Shown piece after piece: positions 34,173 through 43,014 of a stretch of DNA of 64,000 nucleotides (position 1 is its first letter; each line of letters opens with the position of its first letter). The stretch is from Lachnoclostridium sp. UBA5725 (GTDB taxonomy: Bacteria > Bacillota > Clostridia > Lachnospirales > Lachnospiraceae), in contig DIGJ01000024.1 of NCBI GenBank assembly GCA_002419585.1, positions 1 through 64,000 of the forward strand. The letters are read 5' to 3'. A model generated the notes under the pieces. It was not told the origin of the DNA, did no database searches, and saw only the letters and a program-made list of their open reading frames with translations. The translations under genes and the position numbers were made by a program.

Positions 34173-34847
34173 ATGAATATTTTAAACCGTTTTAAAGACA
34201 TTATGTCCGCCAACATTAATGCTTTACTTGACAAAGCAGAAGACCCAGAAATCATGATTGACCAGTGCCTTCGTAATTTAAACAGTGATTTAGGCAAAGT
34301 AAAATCAGAAACAGCAACCATTATGGCAGAAGAACAACGTGCAAAACGAGCACTTGACGAATGCAACGAAGAACTGACCAAATATCAAAACTATGCCATA
34401 AAAGCTTTGGAAGCTGGAAATGAAGATGACGCAAGAAAGTTTCTTGAAAAGAAAGCAACATTATCCGCAAATCAGGCCTCCCTTTCGCAGTCCTACGATG
34501 CCGCTGCAAAGAATGCTGCGAATATGAAAGCAATGCACGACAAATTAACCAGTGATATCAACAACCTAGAAGCTCGCAGAGACAGTATCAAGGGTAAAAT
34601 GGCAGTTGCAAAGACACAGGAACGTATCAACCAAATGAATACTTCTTTCGATGATTCAAACCGTTCCATATCTGCATTTGAGCGTATGGAAGAAAAAGCA
34701 GATATGGCATTAGATAAAGCAAACGCTATGGCTCAACTGAATCAAAAACCAGTGGATGAAGTAGAAGCTCTTTCCAAAAAATATGATACTGCATCTTCAT
34801 CTGTAGAGGATGAATTGGCAAAACTAAAAGAAAGTCTTAATAAATAA
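34173..34847 (+). CDS. pspA: PspA/IM30 family envelope-stress protein
   Basis: A 224-residue, almost wholly helical, coiled-coil protein that assembles on the inner leaflet and protects membrane integrity. It starts MNILNRFKDIMSANINALLD with the usual EDPEIMIDQCLRNL next. The start at 34173 has GGAGG 8 nt upstream; an ATG 15 nt earlier contains the Shine-Dalgarno itself. It heads a four-gene operon matching the pspA-ydjG-ydjH-ydjI arrangement of Bacillus. Confidence 0.95.
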   Translation: MNILNRFKDIMSANINALLDKAEDPEIMIDQCLRNLNSDLGKVKSETATIMAEEQRAKRALDECNEELTKYQNYAIKALEAGNEDDARKFLEKKATLSANQASLSQSYDAAAKNAANMKAMHDKLTSDINNLEARRDSIKGKMAVAKTQERINQMNTSFDDSNRSISAFERMEEKADMALDKANAMAQLNQKPVDEVEALSKKYDTASSSVEDELAKLKESLNK

Positions 34848-34856
34848 GGAGATATC

Positions 34857-35927
34857 ATGGTTATTCAATATAAATGTCCCGATTGCGGTGCCGATATGGC
34901 GTTTAACGCAAAATCAGGTACACTCTCCTGCGAAAGCTGTGGTAAAACGTTGCCTGTAATCGAATACAACGAACCTACCGATGAGACGGTCGAAGATTTT
35001 GAATCATTTGAAACGCAAACGTCCGCTGGAACGTTTGGAGAAGGAGAAGCCACACAGTATCAGTGCAATAACTGTGGTGCTGTTTTGATAACAGACAAAG
35101 ATACTACCGCAACAACCTGTAGCTTTTGCGGAGCGGCAATGATACTGGGCGACCGCCTTTCTGGCCAGATGGCACCTGCAAAGGTAATTCCATTTTCTAT
35201 TAATAAGGAAGATGCCGTTCAAGCCTTCCGTAAATGGTGCAAGAATGGATTATTAACACCAAAAGGCTTTGCAACCGCAGAGCGTATCAAAAACGTTACT
35301 GGTATCTATGTTCCATTCTGGCTCTATGATTTAAATGGGCAGGGGGAAGCTCATGCAGATTGCACCCATGTTCATACCTATGAGGCAAATGATTATATTT
35401 ATACCGAAACGAAACATTATGACGTATACCGTAAAGTGGATTTAAATTATAACAAAGTTCCTGTGGATGCCTCCGAGAAAATGGACGATACCTTGATGGA
35501 TAAACTAGAACCGTTTCATTATGATAACTTAAAGGATTTTAACACCCCATATCTTGCTGGTTATCTTGCAGAAAAATATAATTATACGGATGCCGAGCTA
35601 TTTCCACGAGTAAAAGACCGCATTAACGGCTATGTAGGTGATTATATCCGTTCTACCATCCACGGTTATTCCTCTACTTTTATCAGGAACGAATGGACGG
35701 ATGTAAAGCAAAGAAATGCTTCTTACACCCTTCTTCCAATCTGGATGATCTGTTATGACTATAAAGATTCAGAACATATCTTTGCGATGAATGGTCAAAC
35801 AGGAAAAATTGTCGGCAAACCACCACTTAGCAAGGGAAAAATAGCAGCCTGGATTGCAGGAATCAGCGGCAGCGTTTTCCTGATTCTTGAGATTTTAACT
35901 ATTATTTCACAAGGAGGATTGCTATGA
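34857..35927 (+). CDS. Zinc-ribbon membrane protein, YdjG-like
   Basis: A 356-residue protein with two N-terminal zinc ribbons (CPDCG...CESCG at residues 6-26 and CNNCG...CSFCG at about 67-90). A middle domain contains GIYVPFWLYDLNGQGEAHAD, and one C-terminal TM segment (AAWIAGISGSVFLILEILTI). It starts 9 bp after pspA and overlaps the next gene by 4 bp. In Bacillus the YdjG/YdjH pair helps localise the SPFH protein and PspA; the same role is likely but inferred. Confidence 0.88.
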   Translation: MVIQYKCPDCGADMAFNAKSGTLSCESCGKTLPVIEYNEPTDETVEDFESFETQTSAGTFGEGEATQYQCNNCGAVLITDKDTTATTCSFCGAAMILGDRLSGQMAPAKVIPFSINKEDAVQAFRKWCKNGLLTPKGFATAERIKNVTGIYVPFWLYDLNGQGEAHADCTHVHTYEANDYIYTETKHYDVYRKVDLNYNKVPVDASEKMDDTLMDKLEPFHYDNLKDFNTPYLAGYLAEKYNYTDAELFPRVKDRINGYVGDYIRSTIHGYSSTFIRNEWTDVKQRNASYTLLPIWMICYDYKDSEHIFAMNGQTGKIVGKPPLSKGKIAAWIAGISGSVFLILEILTIISQGGLL

Positions 35928-36778
35928 ATCGCTGGATACATAAATTAACCGGAGTACTTTTTCTTGCATTCTTATTCCTATGTATAAGTGCGCCAAAGGT
36001 AGCTTATGCCTCGGAAGTCACACACGTGACGGATGATGCTTCTATTTTTACGGATACAGAAAAGGAAGACCTAGAAGAACAGTGTAATCAATTTTATGAG
36101 AGTAATAATGTTAATGTTGTGATTTTAACCACTAATAGCATAGATGTAACAAGGAAAGAGTACATGGAGGCTTATTATAATTCTATGGACACCGTTTTAT
36201 CTGATGCTGTTATTCTGCTTATCAATATGGACCCAAATGATCGCGGAGTCGAATTGCAAGGATACGAAAGCTGCGAATATACCCTGAGTGATGACCGCGC
36301 TGAAGCGGTACTTGATGCTATTTATCCTTATCTTAAGGACGGTGCGTATTTTGATTCGATAACTGAATTTTTGCAGGAGGTAGATTACTATGTCAATCTC
36401 GAGCCTACTACAACATATCAACATACGGAGCAAGATAACCAAGATTATAATGAAGATTACTATGCTGACAGTCAAAGCAGTGACTCTGAAACAAGCTTTG
36501 CAGCAAAAAGTCTGCGAAACTTAGCGATTGCGGTAGTTATGGCAGTTGTCATCGTCTTCATTATGGCATACAATTCAGGTGGGCGGATGACTGCAAATCA
36601 GAGTGTTTACCTAGACGCTTCTCACTCTAGAATTTTAGGCCAGTATGATCATTATATTCGAACAACAACAACAAGAGTACCCAAACCAAAGCCACAAAAC
36701 AATAGTGGTGGTGGATTTGGAGGTGGCGGAGTCTCCTCTGGAGGACATTCACATTCCGGGGCCGGACGAAGCTTTTAA
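35924..36778 (+). CDS. TPM-domain membrane protein, YdjH-like
   Basis: A 284-residue protein. A signal peptide or signal anchor (about 1-28) is followed by an extracytoplasmic TPM domain (about 30-150, HVTDDASIFTDTEKEDLEEQ). A TM helix lies near 195-215, and a C-terminal Gly/Ser/His-rich tail begins GGGFGGGGVSSGGHSHSG. The tail composition is typical of TPM proteins. The ATGA overlap with the zinc-ribbon gene indicates coupling. Confidence 0.9.
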   Translation: MNRWIHKLTGVLFLAFLFLCISAPKVAYASEVTHVTDDASIFTDTEKEDLEEQCNQFYESNNVNVVILTTNSIDVTRKEYMEAYYNSMDTVLSDAVILLINMDPNDRGVELQGYESCEYTLSDDRAEAVLDAIYPYLKDGAYFDSITEFLQEVDYYVNLEPTTTYQHTEQDNQDYNEDYYADSQSSDSETSFAAKSLRNLAIAVVMAVVIVFIMAYNSGGRMTANQSVYLDASHSRILGQYDHYIRTTTTRVPKPKPQNNSGGGFGGGGVSSGGHSHSGAGRSF

Positions 36779-36799
36779 CTAACTATAAGGAGAACAATT

Positions 36800-37771
36800 A
36801 TGGGATTATTTTCAAATCAATTTGCAAATGTTGTGGAATGGGAAGAATGGAACGACGAAATGATTTTCTGGAAATGGACCAATCGTGAGATTAAAAAAGG
36901 CAGTCGCCTTATCATACGTCCAGGACAGGATGCTATCTTTTTATACAATGGTAAAATCGAAGGAATTTTTAAAGATGATGGTGATTATGACATCGAATCA
37001 CAGATCATCCCTTTTCTTTCTACATTAAAAGGATTTAAATTCGGATTTAACAGCGGCATGCGTGCCGAAGTACTTTTTGTAAATACAAAAGAATTCTTAG
37101 TAAAGTGGGGCACAAAAGGACCAATCAACATTCCAACCCCGCAATTACCAGGTGGGATGCCAATTCGTGCAAATGGAACCTTTACCTATAAAGTGAATGA
37201 CTATGTTACTTTAATTGATAAGATTGCAGGAACAAAGCAACAATATATCGTAGAAGATATCAAACAACGTATTACTTCCATACTAGATCAGTTATTAATG
37301 AAGTGGATTTCCAAAGAGGGTAAAGATATGTTTAACCTTCAGGCCAATGCATTTGACATTGCCAAAGGAATCCGTGAAGATCTTGATATGCAAATCATTA
37401 ATGACGGAATGACGATTACCGGATTTAATGTTATGAGCTTCAATTATCCAGAAGAAGTTCAGAAAATGATTGAAAAAAATGCTTCTCAAAGTATGATTGG
37501 CAATATGAATAGTTATACGCAAGCTTCCATGGTAGAAGGCATGACCTCCGGAAAAATGCAGGGCGGTGGCGCTGCATCCGATATGGCAGGAATGATGATG
37601 GGAATGCAAATGGCAAATCAGATGATGCAAAACGCTAACTTTGGCGGAAATCAGACTTCTTCTGCTCCTTCCCAAGCCTCAAATCAAAGCAAACCGAATT
37701 TCTGCCCAAAATGCGGCACAAAGAGCGGTGATGGCAACTTTTGTAGCAATTGCGGCCAAAAACTAATTTAA
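36800..37771 (+). CDS. SPFH-domain protein, YdjI-like
   Basis: A 323-residue SPFH/virion-core-like protein with a C-terminal zinc ribbon (CPKCGTKSGDGNFCSNCGQK). The N-terminus MGLFSNQFANVVEWEEWNDE and SRLIIRPGQDAIFLYNGKIE are characteristic. A Met/Gly-rich stretch (about 255-290) precedes the ribbon. It probably recruits PspA to the membrane. Last gene of the operon, followed by a terminator. Confidence 0.93.
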   Translation: MGLFSNQFANVVEWEEWNDEMIFWKWTNREIKKGSRLIIRPGQDAIFLYNGKIEGIFKDDGDYDIESQIIPFLSTLKGFKFGFNSGMRAEVLFVNTKEFLVKWGTKGPINIPTPQLPGGMPIRANGTFTYKVNDYVTLIDKIAGTKQQYIVEDIKQRITSILDQLLMKWISKEGKDMFNLQANAFDIAKGIREDLDMQIINDGMTITGFNVMSFNYPEEVQKMIEKNASQSMIGNMNSYTQASMVEGMTSGKMQGGGAASDMAGMMMGMQMANQMMQNANFGGNQTSSAPSQASNQSKPNFCPKCGTKSGDGNFCSNCGQKLI

Positions 37772-37786
37772 CCGAATAGAAAAGCA

Positions 37787-37819
37787 GGGGCTGGAAATGA
37801 AAAGACAGTCCCTTTTTTT
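37787..37819 (+). terminator. Terminator after the pspA operon
   Basis: GGGGCTG (37787-37793) pairs with CAGTCCC (37806-37812), followed by seven T. It ends the operon just before the MATE gene, whose RBS lies 13 bp further on. Confidence 0.85.
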
Positions 37820-37841
37820 GCACATACGAAAAGAGGAAACG

Positions 37842-39188
37842 ATGATGGACACAAATAACAATCTAATGACAATCGGCCCTATTTGGAAGAAAATCACTCT
37901 GTTTGCCATGCCAATCTTTCTAGGGAACCTATTTCAACAACTTTATAATGTCGTCGACTCTCTCGTAGTTGGTAACTTTGTAGGAAGAGACGCTTTGGCC
38001 GCTGTCAGTTCCTCCGGCAGCTTGATATTTCTCCTCGTCGGCCTATTTGGCGGTATCTTTGTTGGTGCTGGTGTTGTTATATCACGTTACTTCGGAGCCA
38101 GAGACTTAGAAAAGGTAGAAGTTGCAATTCATACTACCATTGCTTTTGGTATCGTAGCAGGCATTGTTCTAACCATTTTAGGTGTTGGTCTCTCTCCATC
38201 CATTCTTCGCATGATGGGAACTCCCGAATCGGTATTACCAAATTCCATCCTGTATTTGCGCATCTATTTTTCTGGAATACTCTCCGTTGTTATGTATAAT
38301 ACAGCAAGTGGAATCTTTCAGGCAGTTGGTGACAGCCGTCATCCACTCTATTACCTCATTGTTTCTTCTATAATTAATATAGTTCTGGACCTCATATTTG
38401 TAGCAGTCTTTCATTGGGGCGTTGCTGGAGCCGGATTAGCTACTGTTTTCTCTCAAACGGTAAGCGCTGTCCTTGGTTTTTACCAACTTTCCCACCGTGT
38501 AACGGAATACCAGGTTCATTTTAAGAAGATACACTTCAACCTACCAATGTTAAAGCAGGTTCTTAAAATGGGCATTCCTTCTGGGCTTCAAAATTCCATA
38601 ATCGCTTTTGCTAATATCGTCGTACAGTCTAACATCAATACCTTTGGAGCAATGGCTGTGGCAGGGTGCGGTGCATATTCTAAAATTGAAGGATTTGGCT
38701 TTCTTCCCATCACCAGTTTCGCACTTGCTTTAACTACGTTTATCGGACAAAATCTGGGAGCAAAAGAATATACGCGTGCAAAACGCGGTGCACGTTTCGG
38801 AATTCTCATCTGCATCGTACTGGCAGAACTCGTTGGTCTCCTGATTTATCTCTTGGCGCCTATATTCATATCTGCTTTCAACTCGGATCCTGAAGTCATT
38901 GGGTTTGGCTCACTGCAGGCACATACCGTTACTTTGTTTTATTTCTTGTTAGCCTTTTCACACTGCATTGCGGGTATTCTTCGAGGTGCTGGAAAGTCCA
39001 TTGTCCCAATGTTTGTTATGCTAGTTTGCTGGTGCATCATTCGTGTTAGCTATGTTACTATCATTACAAACATCATACCTCACATCCAGGTTATCTTTTG
39101 GGCATACCCACTTACCTGGACACTTAGTTCCATTGTATTTATTATCTACTACTTGAAAGCGGACTGGGTCCATGGGTATGAAAAATAA
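37842..39188 (+). CDS. MATE family efflux transporter
   Basis: A 448-residue, 12-TM multidrug/oligosaccharidyl-lipid/polysaccharide family exporter driven by Na+ or H+. The N-terminal half has FAMPIFLGNLFQQLYNVVDS and VGNFVGRDALAAVSSSGSL; the second half repeats with MGIPSGLQNSIIAFANIVVQ. The start is MMDTNNNLMT (GAGGAAACG before it); an upstream in-frame ATG lies in the terminator loop. Substrate unknown. Confidence 0.93.
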   Translation: MMDTNNNLMTIGPIWKKITLFAMPIFLGNLFQQLYNVVDSLVVGNFVGRDALAAVSSSGSLIFLLVGLFGGIFVGAGVVISRYFGARDLEKVEVAIHTTIAFGIVAGIVLTILGVGLSPSILRMMGTPESVLPNSILYLRIYFSGILSVVMYNTASGIFQAVGDSRHPLYYLIVSSIINIVLDLIFVAVFHWGVAGAGLATVFSQTVSAVLGFYQLSHRVTEYQVHFKKIHFNLPMLKQVLKMGIPSGLQNSIIAFANIVVQSNINTFGAMAVAGCGAYSKIEGFGFLPITSFALALTTFIGQNLGAKEYTRAKRGARFGILICIVLAELVGLLIYLLAPIFISAFNSDPEVIGFGSLQAHTVTLFYFLLAFSHCIAGILRGAGKSIVPMFVMLVCWCIIRVSYVTIITNIIPHIQVIFWAYPLTWTLSSIVFIIYYLKADWVHGYEK

Positions 39189-39322
39189 AGCTGTGGTTTT
39201 AAGACGAATTTGCACGATTATTTTAATAAGACAATAGCGATAATGGAGTGTCTACACAAGACTATCGCTGCCTATGCCTTATTAAAATTGGTAATCGTGC
39301 TGAGTCTTAAAACCACAGCTTT
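39187..39322. repeat. Family B long-hairpin repeat, copy B1
   Basis: Fills the convergent gap between the MATE gene and the hydrolase gene. Basal arms AAAGCTGTGGTTTTAAGAC (39187-39205) and 39304-39322 pair perfectly over 19 bp. The core CGATTATTTTAATAAGACA and CTTATTAAAATTGGTAATCG pair imperfectly. The apical stem AGCGATA/TATCGCT (39236-39242, 39263-39269) encloses a 20-nt loop. It shares its core with B2 and its basal arm with B3. Confidence 0.85.
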
Positions 39323-39357
39323 CTTTGTTAGGCGGTAATCGAATCAGATTTTGTATT

Positions 39358-40179
39358 TTATTTTTCTTCCACTCTTTCAACCCATTCCGCAACTAATGCA
39401 TTAAATAGTTTTTCCTGTTCTATGTGCAAATGATGGCCTGCTCGATCCAAAATAGCATAAGCTGATCTTGGATAATTATCCAGAATACCCTCTGCGTCTT
39501 TGTAACCTACTATCGAATCCTGGCGTCCTAATAACACAAGGGTGGGCTTACCAAACTTCTCCATTAGTCTATCTACATCGAAGGAGAATTCGTATCCATG
39601 CTTTTTAAGATCATCCAGAAATTTATTATTATTTGACTTTCTTATAGCAGGTAACATTTCATTTTTAAATCTATCCCAAATGTAATTACTTTGAATTACG
39701 TGCATTGAATCAAAATCTTTCGCATCCGTTTTTTCAAGTTGCGATAATAACCTATCATCTCTTTTTAACACAGTATGAGAAGGCGTATTCCGTTTTTTAA
39801 CATCCGCAATAATTACAGGACATAATAATAGTAGACCATCTACTCTGCTTTCCATTTTATAAATGATGCCTCTTGATAAATATCCTCCATATGAATAACC
39901 AGCAAGTAGAAAATTCTCATTCGGAATAATTTTGTCAATAAAATCGATTACAATTTGAAGCATTATATCAGAATTTTTAATCCATTCCGCACTACTTGAA
40001 TTTCCCATACCTGGCAAATCAATATAAATTCTTTTGAAATTGCTTTTATTTTTAAATATAGGTTCCATACATGCTGTCATTGTTGTATGATCCAAGGAAT
40101 ACCCGTGTATTATCACAATTGGTCTCCCATTACCTATTACCTCATAATTTATGGATAGCTCGTTTACTCTACATTCCAT
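39358..40179 (-). CDS. Alpha/beta hydrolase
   Basis: A 273-residue cytosolic hydrolase. The oxyanion segment is VIIHGYSLDH; the nucleophile Ser is in LLAGYSYGGYLS (GxSxG), the acid in LGRQDSIVGY and the His in AGHHLHIEQE. The start is MECRVNELSIN with AGGA upstream. Substrate unknown; it could be an esterase, lactonase or peptidase-like enzyme. It is bracketed by B1 and B3, which share the same arm sequence. Confidence 0.88.
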   Translation of the reverse strand: MECRVNELSINYEVIGNGRPIVIIHGYSLDHTTMTACMEPIFKNKSNFKRIYIDLPGMGNSSSAEWIKNSDIMLQIVIDFIDKIIPNENFLLAGYSYGGYLSRGIIYKMESRVDGLLLLCPVIIADVKKRNTPSHTVLKRDDRLLSQLEKTDAKDFDSMHVIQSNYIWDRFKNEMLPAIRKSNNNKFLDDLKKHGYEFSFDVDRLMEKFGKPTLVLLGRQDSIVGYKDAEGILDNYPRSAYAILDRAGHHLHIEQEKLFNALVAEWVERVEEK

Positions 40180-40331
40180 TTGTTTTTCCTTTCTTGCACA
40201 CATTTTCTTACAAAGTACAAATAAATTATAGCCTTCTTACATCGTAATTAAACAAGAATGAATCGATAATATGTTTGATAAACAAATTGTCTTTTTACTT
40301 ATTGAAGTTAAATTGCTTTGCTTAAACAAGT

Positions 40332-40395
40332 AAAGCTGTGGCATCAAGACCACTATGCACAATAGCATTGTACTAGGTCTTAAAACCACAGCTTT
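40332..40395. repeat. Family B related short hairpin, copy B3
   Basis: AAAGCTGTGG (40332-40341) pairs with CCACAGCTTT (40386-40395), and AAGACC (40346-40351) with GGTCTT (40376-40381). The outer arm equals the basal arm of B1, but the conserved family B core is absent. On the minus strand it lies 78 bp past the fba stop and could serve as its terminator. The rest of the 290-bp gap shows nothing recognisable. Confidence 0.8.
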
Positions 40396-40473
40396 TCCTA
40401 TCACTAAATATTATGAATCTTAATTTCAACTCCGAATCATAATTTCACCGCAATCTATTTACTTAAGTTTCAA

Positions 40474-41340
40474 TCAAGCTTTTCCTACAGATCCAAATAA
40501 TTGCATTTTTTCTTTTACGCAAACCTTGATTGCTTCTGTACCAGGAGCTAATAACTTACGAGGATCAAATCCTTTTCCTTCTAAGTCTTTACCAGCTTCA
40601 ATATATTTACGTGTTGCTTCCTGGAAAACTGTCTGGCATTCTGTATTTACATTAATCTTAGCTACGCCAAGAGTGATTGCCTTTTTAATCATATCTTCAG
40701 GAATACCTGTACCACCATGAAGTACTAATGGCATAGTTCCAGTTTTCTCTTGAACAGCTGCTAATGTATCGAAGCTAAGTCCTGCCCAGTTTTCTGGATA
40801 TTTTCCGTGGATATTTCCGATACCTGCTGCAAGCATTGTTACGCCAAGGTCTGCAATGGCTTTACACTCATCTGGATCAGCACATTCGCCTGCTCCAACA
40901 ACACCATCTTCTTCTCCACCGATTGATCCAACTTCTGCTTCGATAGAAATTCCCTTGCTTTCACAAAGTGCTACTAATTCTTTTGTTTTTTCAATGTTTT
41001 CTTCAATTTTATAATGAGAACCATCAAACATTACGGAAGAGAATCCAGCTTCGATACAAGATTTTGCACCTTCAAAGCTACCGTGGTCTAAGTGAAGTGC
41101 TACAGGAACTGTGATTTTTAATTCCTCTAACATACCATTAACCATTCCAACTACTGTTTTATAGCCACACATATACTTTCCAGCGCCTTCTGAAACGCCA
41201 AGGATTACTGGGGATTTTAATTCTTCTGCTGTTAAAAGAACAGCTTTTGTCCATTCAAGATTATTGATATTAAACTGTCCAACTGCATACTTTCCTGCTT
41301 TTGCTTTGGTAAGCATATCTTTTGCTGATACTAATGCCAT
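40474..41340 (-). CDS. fba: Class II fructose-bisphosphate aldolase
   Basis: Zinc-dependent glycolytic aldolase that cleaves fructose-1,6-bisphosphate to DHAP and GAP, 288 residues. The catalytic Asp and zinc His are in VALHLDHGSFE; other zinc ligands are in SIEAEVGSIGGEEDG and LPLVLHGGTGIPE-like segments. GNIHGKYP carries a further His. The start is MALVSAKDMLTKAKAG with GGAGG upstream. It has a consensus promoter, as expected for a strongly expressed glycolytic gene. Confidence 0.97.
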   Translation of the reverse strand: MALVSAKDMLTKAKAGKYAVGQFNINNLEWTKAVLLTAEELKSPVILGVSEGAGKYMCGYKTVVGMVNGMLEELKITVPVALHLDHGSFEGAKSCIEAGFSSVMFDGSHYKIEENIEKTKELVALCESKGISIEAEVGSIGGEEDGVVGAGECADPDECKAIADLGVTMLAAGIGNIHGKYPENWAGLSFDTLAAVQEKTGTMPLVLHGGTGIPEDMIKKAITLGVAKINVNTECQTVFQEATRKYIEAGKDLEGKGFDPRKLLAPGTEAIKVCVKEKMQLFGSVGKA

Positions 41341-41415
41341 GTTTATGTCCTCCGTTATTGTTTTTAATTTAACAATCCATGCAACCCAACTTTGCATAGC
41401 TTGTGTTTCGCCACC

Positions 41416-41444
41416 ATTATAATCGTTTTGCCGACTTTTGTCAA
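41416..41444 (-). promoter_or_regulatory. Promoter of fba
   Basis: Minus-strand TTGACA (41439-41444), a 17-nt spacer and TATAAT (41416-41421), a perfect consensus, about 75 bp upstream of fba. Confidence 0.9.
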
Positions 41445-41494
41445 AATGTTTCCATAACTTTACACGATTATTTTAGATTGAAAGCATTTGAAAT

Positions 41495-41523
41495 TTGAAG
41501 ATTTATTTTTAGTGTGGTATACT
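41495..41523 (+). promoter_or_regulatory. Promoter of the YqeY-like gene
   Basis: TTGAAG (41495-41500), a 17-nt spacer and TATACT (41518-41523), 43 bp before the start codon. Confidence 0.7.
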
Positions 41524-41566
41524 AAAAAAATGAAATAAAGATATTTATATATAAGGAGGAACTAAT

Positions 41567-42013
41567 ATGTCTAAAATTGACGTTGTACGAAGCGATATGG
41601 TAGCCGCAATGAAAGCTGGAGATAAAGAAAGGAAAGAGACCTTATCCTTATTACTTTCCGCACTTAAAAATAAAGCCATTGATAAAAGAGAAGACTTAAC
41701 GCAGGAGGAAGAAGACGCTGTTGTATTAAAAGAGATGAAGCAAATCAAAGAAACACTAGAATTATCTCCTGCTGACCGAACTGATATTATTGAACAGTGC
41801 ACGTTCCGTATTCAGGTTTTAGAAGAATATGCACCAAAAATGATGGATGAAGGACAGATTCGTTCCATAATTGAAGGTGTATTGAAAGACTTGGAAATTG
41901 ACGTACCAACCGGAAAAGATAAAGGAAGAATTATGAAAGATCTCATGCCAAAGGTAAAAGGACAAGCCGATGGTAAGCTTGTGAATGAAATCTTGGCTTC
42001 TATGATGCAGTAG
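41567..42013 (+). CDS. GatB/YqeY domain protein
   Basis: A 148-residue helical protein of the YqeY family, related to the tRNA-binding tail of GatB. It has MVAAMKAGDKERKETLSLLLS-type N-terminal helices and the C-terminal GKDKGRIMKDLMPKVKGQAD. The exact role is unsettled; many homologues sit beside rpsU, which is absent here. AAGGAGG precedes the ATG. Confidence 0.93.
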   Translation: MSKIDVVRSDMVAAMKAGDKERKETLSLLLSALKNKAIDKREDLTQEEEDAVVLKEMKQIKETLELSPADRTDIIEQCTFRIQVLEEYAPKMMDEGQIRSIIEGVLKDLEIDVPTGKDKGRIMKDLMPKVKGQADGKLVNEILASMMQ

Positions 42014-42034
42014 GGTGCAAATTCAAAATGACTG

Positions 42035-42315
42035 CGTGAACGGACGCGGGGAGTTTTGGGGGGAAGTCACGCTAAAAATCGGTGGATCTAATCCTTCAAA
42101 ATTCGAATGGAGCGGAGGCCCTGTCCTTAAAATCAAGCGCATAAGAATTCGGTAGAACCTCTAAACATGAATAATTAGCTCTTATGGGAGCTAATTATTC
42201 ATAGAGTTTCTTCCTCCTATGCTATATGATTTTAAGGACAGGGCCTCCGCTCCATTCGAATTTTGAAGGATTAGATCCACCGCTTTGTTGCTGATTTTGA
42301 GAAACTGTCCCGCTG
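42035..42315. repeat. Family A long-hairpin repeat, copy A3 (subtype II)
   Basis: The basal arms 42080-42134 and 42228-42282 are a perfect 55-bp inverted repeat containing ATTCGAATGGAGCGGAGGCC. Core motifs GAACCTCTAAACA and TAGAGTTTCTTCC flank the apical stem ATGAATAATTAGCTC (42167-42181), which pairs perfectly with 42188-42202 around loop ttatgg. AACGGACGCGGGG marks the left end. It fills the convergent gap between the YqeY-like and DUF3888-like genes; 42316-42519 shows nothing else. Confidence 0.9.
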
Positions 42316-42519
42316 TTGTTGGTAAATATAATGAAATCACTTGAATTTAAGGGTGATTAAGTAGAATGGCAGTAGCAAAACAAAGGGAAATTTGATTTTG
42401 TGAAGAGGGCAATCTAGAAAAGTCATTGAGAAATGTGGATTTTGTTATGAAAAAAAGGTAGGGAATAAGCTCAATTATAGTCGCGAGAATAACATTTCAT
42501 TAAGGTGGGAATTTTAAGG

Positions 42520-42541
42520 TCAGGCGGTTTACACCGCCTGA
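42520..42541 (-). terminator. Hairpin after the DUF3888-like gene
   Basis: TCAGGCGGT and ACCGCCTGA pair perfectly around TTAC, 24 bp past the stop. No strong U-tract follows, so it may be a weak terminator or an mRNA 3' stabiliser. Confidence 0.55.
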
Positions 42542-42564
42542 AGAATGATGTCTAACTTGTAAAA

Positions 42565-42936
42565 TCACTCAATAGTAGATTCGTCCTGATGCTCGAATTT
42601 TTTGAGTACCACTTCACCATAACTAACATAAAACGTCATGGTTTCAATGCCATAAGGAGGATTGTGAGGACCATAGAAAGTCTCTACTTGCATAACAACT
42701 TCATAATAATAGGAATTAGGAACTTTCTGAACACTGATAATCTCATCTCTCCAATACTGTCGAAGCTCCCCATAATACTCTTTAATTGCATCTTGAGCAG
42801 GTTCCGATAAAAGTCGCAATAAAGTCTGCTCTGTATCTTCTAATGATATTTCTTTTTTTGTATCAGCGGAAGTTGTAGCGATAGATATAAGGCAAACAGC
42901 AGCGACTATAATTACTAAAGCAGCAAATTTACGCAT
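42565..42936 (-). CDS. Small exported protein, DUF3888-like
   Basis: A 123-residue protein with a signal peptide (about 1-25, LVIIVAAVCLISIATTSA). The mature part contains AIKEYYGELRQYW, VVMQVETFYGPHNPPYGIET and ends acidic. The pattern resembles DUF3888 proteins of spore-forming Firmicutes, whose function is unknown to me. It stands alone between two family A repeats (A3 and A4), with AGGAGG before its start. Confidence 0.75.
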   Translation of the reverse strand: MRKFAALVIIVAAVCLISIATTSADTKKEISLEDTEQTLLRLLSEPAQDAIKEYYGELRQYWRDEIISVQKVPNSYYYEVVMQVETFYGPHNPPYGIETMTFYVSYGEVVLKKFEHQDESTIE

Positions 42937-43014
42937 GAGAACACCTCCTAAATAGTAGTGTTCTCTATCTATACTGTTTCATGTAAATTAATTTATTTTA
43001 TATCTTGAGCATCT

